Part shown: piece after piece, positions 1 through 6,064 of the stretch
How the letters are laid out: the number at the start of each line of letters is the position of its first letter
Numbering within the stretch: the first letter of the stretch is position 1
Source of the DNA: an uncultured Eubacterium sp.
GTDB lineage: Bacteria; Bacillota; Clostridia; Eubacteriales; Eubacteriaceae
DNA: 10,277 nt
Direction of reading: 5' to 3'
Assembly (NCBI GenBank): GCA_902784045.1
Contig: CACZTE010000209.1
Location: 1 to 10,277 of the forward strand
The notes under the pieces: generated by a model
Database searches by the model: none
What the model was told of the DNA's origin: nothing
Seen by the model: only the letters and a program-made list of their open reading frames with translations
Program-made: the position numbers and the translations under genes

Positions 1-621
1 TCTCATTACAAGACCTTCATCAGTCGTGCCACTACCCTCACTTCTGTTAAGAATACTTCCCTCGGTTGCCCGTTTCGTATTCAACTTTACCCGCCGGCAG
101 TCTCTTTCGAGACAACGTCAGAAGCTTTCGACGTTCCATTCAGACTATTATGGATTCGATTTAGGTGCTTGCTTTACTCCGGTTCCAGCTCCACTGCCTG
201 TAACAGCGTTAAGTAGATTGCATTTAAAATTACTTTCTACTATTGGAACAGTCTTTTTCATGACTCCGATTCATTTCTGAACCGTAATCTTATCGAAGCG
301 TACATTCGCAAGTTCGTCAGATTTTCCAATCATTCTCACCATGTCGAATCAACGGCATACAGGACTTGCCCGGTTCCATGTGGTTTATTATTCCTCATGG
401 CTTTCGGTTACTTTTCAGCACTACGGGGCTTGCCTGCATGTTTTACCCTGCTTTCCACGTCAAAGTGTGCCCACTTTACGCAGTCGGGAATCTCACCGGG
501 TTAGTTTCAGGGCGTTACTCCTTCATTCCTAACCTCGTCTGAACAGTTATCCTGTTCTTATTAGAACAGTCCTCGTTGTCGTTAGACTTTGACATCTAAC
601 TTAGTCGAGAACGTCTCGCAC
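1..621 (-). mobile_element. Group II intron, 5' part (domain I), truncated by window edge
   Basis: Read on the minus strand, the intron starts at 621 with GTGCG, the usual group II 5' end, and runs leftwards off the window. Several compact hairpins typical of the domain I ribozyme core are visible: 606-618 (CGAGA/TCTCG), 581-600 (GTTAGA/TCTAAC) and 552-569 (CTGTTCT, loop of 4, AGAACAG). The stretch is rich in GNRA- and GAAA-like pieces and has no credible protein on either strand. The minus-strand end at 1-40 (GATGAAGGTCTTGTAATGAGA-like) resembles the late domain I segment I remember from clostridial introns. A loop at 274-281 pairs 8/8 (one G-U) with the last eight exon bases, as EBS1 should with IBS1. 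The intron-encoded reverse transcriptase/maturase would lie left of position 1, so I cannot say whether the intron is complete or which subclass it belongs to. Identification rests on memory of family sequence plus these structures. Confidence 0.8.
274..281 (-). other. Candidate EBS1 (exon binding site 1) of the group II intron
   Basis: On the minus strand these bases read TTCAGAAA. They pair with the exon bases TTTTTGAA just 5' of the intron (minus strand 629 to 622): seven Watson-Crick pairs and one G-U. The bases lie in a loop closed by GATT/AATC, which is where EBS1 is expected in domain I. This fixes the intron orientation and the splice boundary at 621/622. The pairing is seen directly; its role is inferred from the family. 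Confidence 0.55.
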
Positions 622-624
622 TTC

Positions 625-664
625 AAAAAGACTTCATCCATTTAAGACAACTCAAAGTCTTTTT
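625..664. terminator. A/T-flanked hairpin at the intron insertion site, possible bidirectional terminator
   Basis: The arms 625-634 (AAAAAGACTT) and 655-664 (AAGTCTTTTT) are perfect 10-base inverted repeats around a 20-base loop. On the + strand the second arm ends in a T run that is followed by A's. On the minus strand the hairpin also ends in TTTTT, three bases before the intron. It could be the terminator of a + strand gene left of the window, now separated from that gene by the intron. The stem has few GC pairs and the loop is long, so termination strength is uncertain. Confidence 0.45.
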
Positions 665-679
665 AAAAAACCGCGTTTA

Positions 680-688
680 TGGTAAGAT
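680..688 (+). promoter_or_regulatory. Possible extended -10 promoter for surE
   Basis: TGGTAAGAT fits an extended -10 element (TGn followed by TAAGAT at 683-688). There is no good -35 at 16-18 bases; the upstream sequence is T/A rich. It lies about 120 bases before the surE start and directly after the 625-664 hairpin, so it is the most likely start of the surE transcript. Single-element evidence only. Confidence 0.35.
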
Positions 689-706
689 AGAGGCAACAAA
701 AGACAC

Positions 707-731
707 GTTAACCATCAAAACACCGGTTAAC
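707..731. promoter_or_regulatory. Inverted repeat in the surE leader (possible operator)
   Basis: GTTAACC (707-713) and GGTTAAC (725-731) form a perfect 7-base inverted repeat with an 11-base spacer. This gives a centre-to-centre distance of about two helical turns. It lies downstream of the candidate promoter and 77 bases before surE. It could be a dimeric repressor site or an RNA stem. No regulator is encoded nearby. Confidence 0.25.
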
Positions 732-807
732 CCAACGGCGAGCCAAAGCATCATAGCGGACATCATGCCGAAGGATGCGTGCCCGCGCTAAAAAAGAGGA
801 GCGTAAC

Positions 808-1590
808 ATGAAAATACTATTGACCAACGACGACGGATTTGACGCGCCGGGTATCATCGCCATGGCTCGGGCAGCGAAAGCCATAGGCGATATCTATGTG
901 GCGGCGCCGGCGGAGCACCATTCCGGGGCCTCTCACAGCGTGACCATTACCGGGGCATTAAAAGTACAAAAAAAACATTTTGACGGTGATATTGAGGGCT
1001 GGAAAATATGGGGAACACCTTACGATTGCTGCGCCCTTGCCATCGAAGCATTGATGGACGAAAAGCCGGATCTGGTAATTTCCGGCATCAACGGGGGCAG
1101 CAACGTCGGACGGGACATTTTGCATTCGGGCACCATTGGCGCGGGTTCCGCGGCCTTTTGGTCAAGGGTTCCCACCATAGCCGTGTCGCTTAATCACAGA
1201 CCCGGTGTTAAGACCTTCAAATATGACGCCGCAGCGGAATTTGCCGTTCGCGCGGCAAAATGGCTTCTTGCTCAGCCCGATCCCAAAGCCTACATGCTCA
1301 GTATTAATGTGCCCAATGTCCCGAAAGAAGAAATAGCAGGCTGCGTGGCCGCCTCAATGAGCGACCGCCATAATTATCATTGTGATTTCAAAAAGAGCTC
1401 CGACGGATGGTTTGATTATTACAACGCGACGATGGTTCCCCATCACGCCGAGGGCAATTATTCTCTCAATGAGGATGACTACGCTGTCAATCACGACTAC
1501 ATTGTGCTTACGCCGCTGGGCATGAACGCCACGGCCACCAACCACATGGATGATTTGTCCGGCGCCGCGAACAGCCTTTGGACCGTTTAA
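808..1590 (+). CDS. surE: 5'-nucleotidase SurE
   Basis: SurE is a metal-dependent cytosolic phosphatase that hydrolyses nucleoside 5'- (and in some species 3'-) monophosphates. I set the start at ATG 808: AGAGGA at 795-800 is well spaced, and the protein then opens with the family N-terminus MKILLTNDDGFDAPGI. The in-frame ATG at 775 would add 11 charged residues and lacks a ribosome binding site. The 260 aa product is normal for the family. The metal and active-site residues are present: Asp8-Asp9 in NDDG, Ser39 in HSGASHSV, and Asn95 in SGINGGSNVG, followed by the HSGTIGAG segment. The C-terminal part (after about residue 190) is less conserved, with the usual TPLG near the end. It stands alone, about 240 bases before the next gene. 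Its neighbours do not suggest a special role beyond nucleotide housekeeping. Sure of the family. Confidence 0.95.
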   Translation: MKILLTNDDGFDAPGIIAMARAAKAIGDIYVAAPAEHHSGASHSVTITGALKVQKKHFDGDIEGWKIWGTPYDCCALAIEALMDEKPDLVISGINGGSNVGRDILHSGTIGAGSAAFWSRVPTIAVSLNHRPGVKTFKYDAAAEFAVRAAKWLLAQPDPKAYMLSINVPNVPKEEIAGCVAASMSDRHNYHCDFKKSSDGWFDYYNATMVPHHAEGNYSLNEDDYAVNHDYIVLTPLGMNATATNHMDDLSGAANSLWTV

Positions 1591-1833
1591 AGGGGCACGG
1601 GATTAACCCATCCTTTGCTATGGCAAAGACATCTCAGACATCTCTTGTTTTGAGGGAGATTTACCCGCATGCGCGTGAACTGTAGATTGTTTGAGCGGTT
1701 AATTAATTCGATTGAGACTGATGTGTTCGTCCCCTTGTCTGTTCACGCGGTCAGACATTTTCAACCGCATAATGATTCACCGGATTGACGATAATCGAAA
1801 TGGGTTTCAGCCCCGAAAAATTGGGAGAACATC

Positions 1834-2553
1834 ATGACTATTTGGAATCCGTGGCACGGCTGCACCAAAATCAGCCCCGGCTGCGCGCATTGCTATATGT
1901 ACCGCATCGACGCGCGGCACGGTATTGACAGTACCATCGTTGCCAAAACCGGACAATTTGATTTGCCCGTCAGACGAAAGAAAAACGGAGAGTACGCGTG
2001 GCTTCCGAACGGCGGCAGCGCCGGTGTGTGTTTTTCGTCGGACTTTTTTCATCCCGATGCCGATGCCTGGCGGCCTTTGGTCTGGGCGATGATAAGAGAG
2101 CGTCGGGACATCGATTTTTTCTTTATCACAAAAAGACCCGATCGCTTTTACGTTGGGCTTCCCGATGACTGGGGCATGGGCTATCCCAACGTGCGCATCG
2201 CTTGCACCTGTGAAAATCAAGCCATGGCCGACCAAAGGCTTCCCTTGTTTTTGGAACTTCCAATACGCGGCAAAAGCGTCATTTGCGAGCCGATGCTTGG
2301 CCCCATTAATCTGAGAAACTACTTAGCAAAATACGGAGAGGAAATAGGTAGCGTTGGATGCGGCGGTGAATCAGGACCGAAGACACGGGTTTTGGATTTT
2401 GATTGGGTACGTGATTTAAGAGCCCAGTGCGAGGCTTATGGGGTGCCTTTTTCTTTTCATCAAACCGGCGCCAGGCTCTTCAAAGACGGCAGACTCTACT
2501 ATGTGCCCAGACGGATGCAGCACGCCCAGGCCAAAAAGGCCTTTACCGAATAA
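1834..2553 (+). CDS. DUF5131 / phage Gp37-Gp68 family three-cysteine protein
   Basis: The 239-aa product begins MTIWNPWHGCTKISPGCAHCY. It has the Trp-Asn-Pro opening and the C-x6-C-x2-C cluster (Cys10, Cys17, Cys20) typical of the DUF5131/Gp37-Gp68 family. That family is thought to be radical-SAM-like and to bind an Fe-S cluster; its reaction is unknown to me. Other family marks are FFITKRPDRF near residue 105, VICEPMLGP near 150, GGESGP near 178 and VPFSFHQTG near the end. The start is supported by GGGAG at 1823-1827. The family is often found in phages and mobile elements, sometimes with a 'three-Cys-motif partner' (TcmP) gene. No such partner is visible here. The gene is followed after 35 bases by a membrane protein gene, probably in the same transcript. 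The 243 bases before it contain small hairpins (such as CTTTGC/GCAAAG at 1613-1628) and a repeated AGACATCTC, but no clear promoter. Confidence 0.85.
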   Translation: MTIWNPWHGCTKISPGCAHCYMYRIDARHGIDSTIVAKTGQFDLPVRRKKNGEYAWLPNGGSAGVCFSSDFFHPDADAWRPLVWAMIRERRDIDFFFITKRPDRFYVGLPDDWGMGYPNVRIACTCENQAMADQRLPLFLELPIRGKSVICEPMLGPINLRNYLAKYGEEIGSVGCGGESGPKTRVLDFDWVRDLRAQCEAYGVPFSFHQTGARLFKDGRLYYVPRRMQHAQAKKAFTE

Positions 2554-2588
2554 CCTGCTTTCAAACCGTGTCAAAGAAGAGGATTACC

Positions 2589-3527
2589 GTGAAGCATCAA
2601 ACAAAACTTATCATTCGTCATACCCTCGCTTTTCTATTTTTGCTGATGATGATCGCGGCGGCGGAGTTTTCCGGCACGAAGGAAATAATCTTTCCCGAAA
2701 TGGTCGCGCTGGTCACCGGCTATTGGCTTTCCGACAAACCGCCGTGGCGGGCGGGACCGGTGAAACTGGTTGCCTTGATGACGCTCTGTGCCCTGGCCGG
2801 GGTGCTTTTGGCCAGAACGGAGATTTGGCTTTGGGGAAAAGTCGCCATTGGCTATGTGTTGGTGGCGGTGATGCTCATGCTGTACCGCTCGACACTCTAT
2901 CCGCTCATTTCCGCTTGTATTTTGCCGGTGATGATTGATACCGAGGATTTCTTTTATGTGGGCGTGGTCTTTACCCTATCGGTCATTCTCGTGACCTGCA
3001 GAGCACTTTTAATTCGTTTTGATATTTTGCCGAAAGAAGAGACGACATGGGATTTACCGGAGACAGGCCTTAAAGACGTCATCGTTTGGATGGTGACAAT
3101 CGGCGTGTTTTTGGTTTATTCCGCCTATCCCCTCACTCACGGAAATCCGTATTTCGTCGCGCCGCCTCTGATTGTGGGCTATACCGCCATGATGCGTCCG
3201 GATTGCCCGCTGCTCAATACACCGATTAAACCGTGTTTGATGATGATCCTCTGCGCGGCAACGGGCTTTGCGGCTCGGTTTTTTCTGGTGGAGCAGTTTG
3301 GCTTACCCCTCGTGGCTGCCGCCGGTGCCGCGCTGTTACTTTACTTTGCCTTTATGGCGCTTTTGGATCTTCGCTATCCGCCGACGGGCGCGGCATTGTT
3401 TTTGCCTTTCCTTCTTCCCGCGGAGGGGCTTTCCGCCTATCCTGTTCTGGTGGCGGTATCAACTGTTTCCCTCACGCTCATTTGCTTCATCTGCGCCGGA
3501 ATGATGCGTGATGAATGGTCAATCTGA
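2589..3527 (+). CDS. Multi-pass membrane protein with internal duplication (HPP-like)
   Basis: The start is most likely GTG 2589, with AGAGGA six bases upstream. An in-frame ATG at 2427 would overlap the previous gene by over 120 bases and give a non-hydrophobic leader. The product is 312 aa with about eight hydrophobic segments: roughly 11-26, 35-46, 58-75, 84-98, 102-116, 121-144, 165-180, 188-202, 215-233, 238-258 and 265-303, some of them half-segments. The two halves look like copies: FPEMVALVTGYW (35-46) against FVAPPLIVGYTA (189-200), and LYPLISACILPVM (103-115) against RYPPTGAALFLPF (262-274). The YPPTGAALFLPF stretch recalls the HPP family of integral membrane proteins, in which HPP-G-A is a hallmark, but His is Tyr here. 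There are no transporter ATPase or catalytic motifs. Function unknown; a transporter or channel-like role is a guess. Confidence 0.75.
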   Translation: MKHQTKLIIRHTLAFLFLLMMIAAAEFSGTKEIIFPEMVALVTGYWLSDKPPWRAGPVKLVALMTLCALAGVLLARTEIWLWGKVAIGYVLVAVMLMLYRSTLYPLISACILPVMIDTEDFFYVGVVFTLSVILVTCRALLIRFDILPKEETTWDLPETGLKDVIVWMVTIGVFLVYSAYPLTHGNPYFVAPPLIVGYTAMMRPDCPLLNTPIKPCLMMILCAATGFAARFFLVEQFGLPLVAAAGAALLLYFAFMALLDLRYPPTGAALFLPFLLPAEGLSAYPVLVAVSTVSLTLICFICAGMMRDEWSI

Positions 3528-3605
3528 AAAGCGGAAAATCGCGAAACGTCAAGCCTATTGTGTTTTGTATGGAAATTCGAACAATTAAGATTTTGCGTGT
3601 GCAAC

Positions 3606-3634
3606 TTGTGATTTGACGCTTTTTCATCTATAAT
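3606..3634 (+). promoter_or_regulatory. Sigma-A-type promoter of the 3730-5186 gene pair
   Basis: TTGTGA (3606-3611), a 17-base spacer and a perfect TATAAT (3629-3634). The start of transcription would be near 3641, giving a leader of about 89 bases before the ATG at 3730. A TTGACG at 3613 also exists but is only 10 bases from the -10, too close to act as its -35. Confidence 0.75.
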
Positions 3635-3678
3635 TATCCCATAAAGAGATGGTTGGATTGAAAAAAGGTTCATCTATC

Positions 3679-3711
3679 CCCCGGAAGCGATATGCCGGGG
3701 ACAAATTTTTT
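3679..3711 (+). terminator. Terminator-like hairpin inside the 5' leader (possible attenuator)
   Basis: CCCCGG (3679-3684) and CCGGGG (3695-3700) form a perfect GC stem with a 10-base loop. Five bases later comes a run of six T's (3706-3711). It lies between the promoter at 3606-3634 and the ribosome binding site at 3717-3723, so it could terminate or attenuate the transcript before the genes. The gap between stem and T run weakens a plain terminator reading. I recognise no known riboswitch in the roughly 40 bases before it. Confidence 0.4.
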
Positions 3712-3729
3712 ATCAGAAAGGAGTACGTC

Positions 3730-4089
3730 ATGTCAAAAAAAGGATGGATAGCCATCGGCCTGTTTTTAGGCGTCAGCATTATTTGCGGTTTTCTCTTCCA
3801 AACACCGATTTACGCCAGCTATCTGGATCTCTTGGATTATTCCTACGAGCAAAGCGATATAGAAGCGCAATCCGTAGATGATTACATTGAAATCATCGAG
3901 GTCAATGCCGATGCCTACAAACAAGACGGGAAAGTCTTGGACGAAGAGGATCTGGATTCGTCGATTGTCATTGTTGCTGAGTATCAGTTAACCAAAGATC
4001 AGGAAAAACGGGTCCGGGCGGCACTGCGTATTTTGCCCGCGGATTACCTGAAGTATTATAATTCGATGAATGGAGATAAGAATTCATGA
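3730..4089 (+). CDS. Small membrane-anchored or secreted protein, unknown function
   Basis: 119 aa starting at ATG 3730, six bases after AGAAAGGAG (3715-3723). An upstream in-frame ATG at 3649 would translate through the leader hairpin and lacks a ribosome binding site, so I reject it. Residues 1-4 (MSKK) are basic; 5-24 form one hydrophobic segment (WIAIGLFLGVSIICGFLF) that serves as signal anchor or signal peptide. The rest is acidic and hydrophilic, with a likely helical region at about 38-55 (SYEQSDIEAQSVDDYIEIIE) and a basic helix with LTKDQEKRVRAAL near residue 88. No lipobox and no known domain. The stop overlaps the start of the next gene (ATGA at 4086-4089), so the two are translationally coupled and probably act together at the membrane or cell surface. 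I do not recognise the family. Confidence 0.7.
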   Translation: MSKKGWIAIGLFLGVSIICGFLFQTPIYASYLDLLDYSYEQSDIEAQSVDDYIEIIEVNADAYKQDGKVLDEEDLDSSIVIVAEYQLTKDQEKRVRAALRILPADYLKYYNSMNGDKNS

Positions 4090-5186
4090 TCAATATCAAA
4101 AAGACATCAATTGTATTTATCGCTGTTTTGATTTTAATCCTCTCGGCTGCGATGTCGGTTCAAGCCGCCGATGGAAAAAACGGGACGACTAAGGGGAAAA
4201 CCCTCAAAGCGACGCTTGAACCGGATAGCGACACGGTTTATCACATTGAGGTTGAAGTGCCTAAATCGTCCGGCGTCTCGGATGTGTCATTTCCGATTTG
4301 GACTGTTGCCAATGGACAGGACGATCTTGTTGCCCACAAAGCCGAAAAAATGGATGATACGCATTACGCCCTTGATCTGGACATTCGCAATGATCACTAC
4401 AATGGCGACAGCCTGACCATCGAGGCTACCGGCAAATCCGGCGGAAAGGAACAAAAGCTCGACAGCATCACCGTGCCCATCAAACGTACAGAAATCACCC
4501 AATACGCCGGTCACAAGGGCTATTCTGCCAAATATCCCGAAAATTCGCTGGCGGCATTTAAAAACAACAAATGGGATTATGCCGAAAATGACATCTGGTT
4601 CACCCAGGACAATCAATGGGTGGTCATGCACGATCCCACCATTGACCGCACGAGCAACGGTACTGGCAAAATCGCGGAGATGACTCTTGATCAAATACGT
4701 CAATACAAACTGGACAAAGGCAAAAACATCGAACAATGCCAGCCTGAAGATTTGGTGATTCCCACTTTCAAAGAATATCTGGAAGCCTGCAAATCCAGCA
4801 ACTCTATTCCTGTCATTCATATTAAACCCGAAAAGATTCCCGCCGCGGCTTACAACAGTATGGTGCAAGATCTCAAAGACACCGGCTTTAACGCCTCCAA
4901 CATGGTGTTCATATGCTTTTTCGCGGAGCCTTTAAAGGAAATGGATCGCCGTTTCCCCGGGGTGGAAATGATGTATCTGGCCGGGGGAGAAGCGGAAAAA
5001 AGAATCTCCACCGTACAAGAAATCTCGAACAATTGCGGACTGGACGTCAACTATAAAACCGTTGACGCGGATGTCATGAAAGCCACCAAAACCAATAATG
5101 TCAAGCTTGGCGTGTGGACACTGCCCGACGACGAACTCAAAAAATTCCTTAAGCTCAAAGTGGACTATATCACTTTGGATAACTAA
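4086..5186 (+). CDS. Secreted glycerophosphodiester phosphodiesterase-family protein with GBS Bsp-like domain
   Basis: 366 aa. A signal peptide spans residues 1-27 (hydrophobic 8-24, probable cleavage after SVQA). Residues about 40-130 match the GBS Bsp-like repeat of Gram-positive surface proteins (SFPIWTVANGQDDL at 68-81). Residues about 136-366 form a GDPD TIM barrel: GHKGYS with His143, PENS at 151-154, E167-x-D169, and MHDPTIDRTSNGTG with His182. GDPDs split glycerophosphodiesters or act on lipid or teichoic acid polymers; the site of action here is outside the membrane. Two usual active-site residues differ: the HR pair is His143-Lys144, and the metal-ligand Glu of the EIK motif is His245 (HIKPE). 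Substrate or activity may therefore differ from standard GDPDs. The start overlaps the upstream gene by four bases (ATGA) and a strong terminator follows eight bases after the stop. Confidence 0.88.
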   Translation: MINIKKTSIVFIAVLILILSAAMSVQAADGKNGTTKGKTLKATLEPDSDTVYHIEVEVPKSSGVSDVSFPIWTVANGQDDLVAHKAEKMDDTHYALDLDIRNDHYNGDSLTIEATGKSGGKEQKLDSITVPIKRTEITQYAGHKGYSAKYPENSLAAFKNNKWDYAENDIWFTQDNQWVVMHDPTIDRTSNGTGKIAEMTLDQIRQYKLDKGKNIEQCQPEDLVIPTFKEYLEACKSSNSIPVIHIKPEKIPAAAYNSMVQDLKDTGFNASNMVFICFFAEPLKEMDRRFPGVEMMYLAGGEAEKRISTVQEISNNCGLDVNYKTVDADVMKATKTNNVKLGVWTLPDDELKKFLKLKVDYITLDN

Positions 5187-5194
5187 ACATGACG

Positions 5195-5225
5195 CAAAAC
5201 CCGCGACGGCGGGTTTTGTTTTTCT
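5195..5225 (+). terminator. Rho-independent terminator after the GDPD gene
   Basis: CAAAACCCGC (5195-5204) and GCGGGTTTTG (5209-5218) form a perfect 10-base stem with loop GACG, followed by TTTTTCTT. It ends the 3730-5186 transcript. Its T tract runs directly into the -35 of the next promoter at 5225. Confidence 0.93.
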
Positions 5226-5254
5226 TGACGCCGCTCTGATATGTCATGTAAAAT
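5225..5254 (+). promoter_or_regulatory. Sigma-A-type promoter in front of the structured RNA
   Basis: TTGACG (5225-5230), an 18-base spacer and TAAAAT (5249-5254). The start would be at about 5261, which is the first base of the closing stem of the RNA fold at 5261-5420. That coincidence supports both features. Confidence 0.7.
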
Positions 5255-5260
5255 ATGAGC

Positions 5261-5420
5261 GATAAGCCCTTGCCAAGCGACCGTCTAAACCTGCGGGCAA
5301 AGCGTAAACTCGCTACTGAAAAGAGCTTCCGTAGAAACGTTATCACAAGATCAACACATTTTGGCTCGGCTTCCGAGTGACCGTAGAATGGCAAGAGCGC
5401 GAAGCAATTCGTGGCTTATC
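5261..5420 (+). ncRNA. Candidate structured RNA of unknown family (leader or separate small RNA)
   Basis: The two ends pair. GATAAGCC (5261-5268) matches GGCTTATC (5413-5420), and the adjoining CTTGCCA (5269-5275) matches TGGCAAG (5389-5395), 15 Watson-Crick pairs in all. The 3' side is interrupted by a CGAA-GCAA-TTCG tetraloop hairpin at 5400-5411. Inside the closing helix are further hairpins: AGCG/CGCT (5301-5314), CTCGG/CCGAG with a 3-base loop (5365-5377), and possibly CTAC/GTAG around 5313-5334. GACCGT occurs twice (5279-5284 and 5379-5384). The fold starts where the promoter at 5225-5254 should start transcription. No T tract follows 5420, so the RNA probably continues into the gene at 5476 as a leader, or is processed. 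I compared it from memory with tmRNA, RNase P, SRP, 6S and the common riboswitches and found no match. Confidence 0.55.
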
Positions 5421-5475
5421 CCTCAACGAAAATGCGCAAAGTGCGCAAATCACATTCACAAAGGAGAAACCAATT

Positions 5476-5727
5476 ATGATTGAATTTCGTTATGATACAC
5501 AACTTTTGATTGACGGCGAAGATCTCGATGAGGATGTCATCAACCAATACTTCAGAGATCATTTTGAAGGGGATTCCCTGTTAGCCGTCGGCGATGACGA
5601 AACCATTAAAATTCATTTCCACACCAATCGACCCTGGGAAATATTGGAATACTGCCGAAGCCTCGGTGAAATTTATGATATTGTCGTCGAGGATATGGAT
5701 CGTCAATCCAGAGGACTTAAGGGCTGA
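5476..5727 (+). CDS. Stand-alone FakA/DAK-type C-terminal domain protein ('kinase to dihydroxyacetone kinase'-like)
   Basis: 83 aa from ATG 5476, nine bases after AAGGAG (5461-5466). An in-frame GTG at 5377 lies inside the RNA fold and is rejected. The sequence matches the last part of FakA/YloV-type proteins, the ATP-binding subunits of fatty acid kinase: FRYDTQLLIDG corresponds to the YCTEFLI start of that part, and GDSLLAVGDDETIKIHFHTN with the following EILEYCRSLGEIYDIVVEDM is the family's GDSLVVVGDD...KVHVHTN...GE...IENM ending. The kinase (Dak2) domain and the middle domain are absent, and no remnant is visible upstream, so this is a free small domain, not a recent truncation. It could bind a partner or ligand rather than catalyse. 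It overlaps the next gene by one base (TGATG). Confidence 0.7.
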   Translation: MIEFRYDTQLLIDGEDLDEDVINQYFRDHFEGDSLLAVGDDETIKIHFHTNRPWEILEYCRSLGEIYDIVVEDMDRQSRGLKG

Positions 5728-6053
5728 TGGTCGCATACGAACGCATTGACGTCAATCCAAAGTTTATCCGTTATCGCTATTATCCGGAAAATGACCGGAA
5801 ATACGCGCCGGGGACCATCATTGTCGATTTGGAAAACAAGGTAATCAACGTGGAGGAACCCGCGGAAGCTGATATTTATTTCGCCCACTCCGCTGAAGAG
5901 CTTCAGATGATGCGTGACGCTATGGATGCCGAACGCGCCGAACAGGGGCTACCCGCAATGACGGATGCCGAGTTTCCTTTTGAAGGTGACGCGGCGTGCT
6001 ACATCTATGCCACCCACGCCATTGCGGAGCTTGCCAAACAATACGGCCGATAA
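5727..6053 (+). CDS. Conserved-looking hypothetical protein, 108 aa
   Basis: The start codon overlaps the stop of the preceding gene (TGATG at 5725-5729), so translation is probably coupled; only a weak purine stretch precedes it. The product is acidic and soluble, with no signal peptide or membrane segment. Residues about 1-50 look beta-rich (FIRYRYYPENDRKY, GTIIVDLENKVINV). Residues 55-75 look helical (SAEELQMMRDAMDAERAEQG), and the C-terminus ends in another helix (ATHAIAELAKQYGR). I recognise no family or catalytic motif. With the FakA-C-like partner it forms a two-gene unit ended by the terminator at 6065-6099, so a joint function is likely. Confidence 0.65.
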   Translation: MVAYERIDVNPKFIRYRYYPENDRKYAPGTIIVDLENKVINVEEPAEADIYFAHSAEELQMMRDAMDAERAEQGLPAMTDAEFPFEGDAACYIYATHAIAELAKQYGR

Positions 6054-6064
6054 GTCGAGATGAC

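Noticed and set aside
26..532. Two + strand reading frames of 84 and 63 codons within the first 540 bases
   Set aside because: They lie antisense to the group II intron RNA, have no ribosome binding sites and show no protein-like pattern.
775..807. Earlier in-frame ATG for surE
   Set aside because: It would add 11 charged residues; AGAGGA at 795-800 and the family N-terminus support ATG 808.
1807..2235. 142-codon reading frame antisense to the DUF5131 gene
   Set aside because: It is a shadow of a well-supported gene on the + strand, with no family resemblance.
2427..2588. Upstream ATG start for the membrane protein
   Set aside because: It lies inside the preceding gene; GTG 2589 has its own ribosome binding site and gives a normal membrane-protein N-terminus.
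3649..3729. Upstream ATG start for the small membrane protein
   Set aside because: It has no ribosome binding site, reads through the leader hairpin, and would move the signal anchor away from the N-terminus.
5255..5380. 41-codon + strand reading frame starting at ATG 5255
   Set aside because: It starts upstream of the predicted transcription start, has no ribosome binding site, and coincides with the paired RNA structure.
5261..5420. 6S RNA, tmRNA, SRP RNA, RNase P RNA or a common riboswitch as the identity of the fold
   Set aside because: Paired ends recall 6S RNA, but the interior is multibranched and asymmetric rather than a rod with a central bubble; signature motifs of the others (such as the SRP GGAAG apical region or the RNase P GAGGAAAGTCC) are absent.
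5377..5475. GTG start extending the FakA-C-like protein by 33 residues
   Set aside because: The extension is coded by the RNA fold and its spacer; AAGGAG at 5461-5466 clearly marks ATG 5476.
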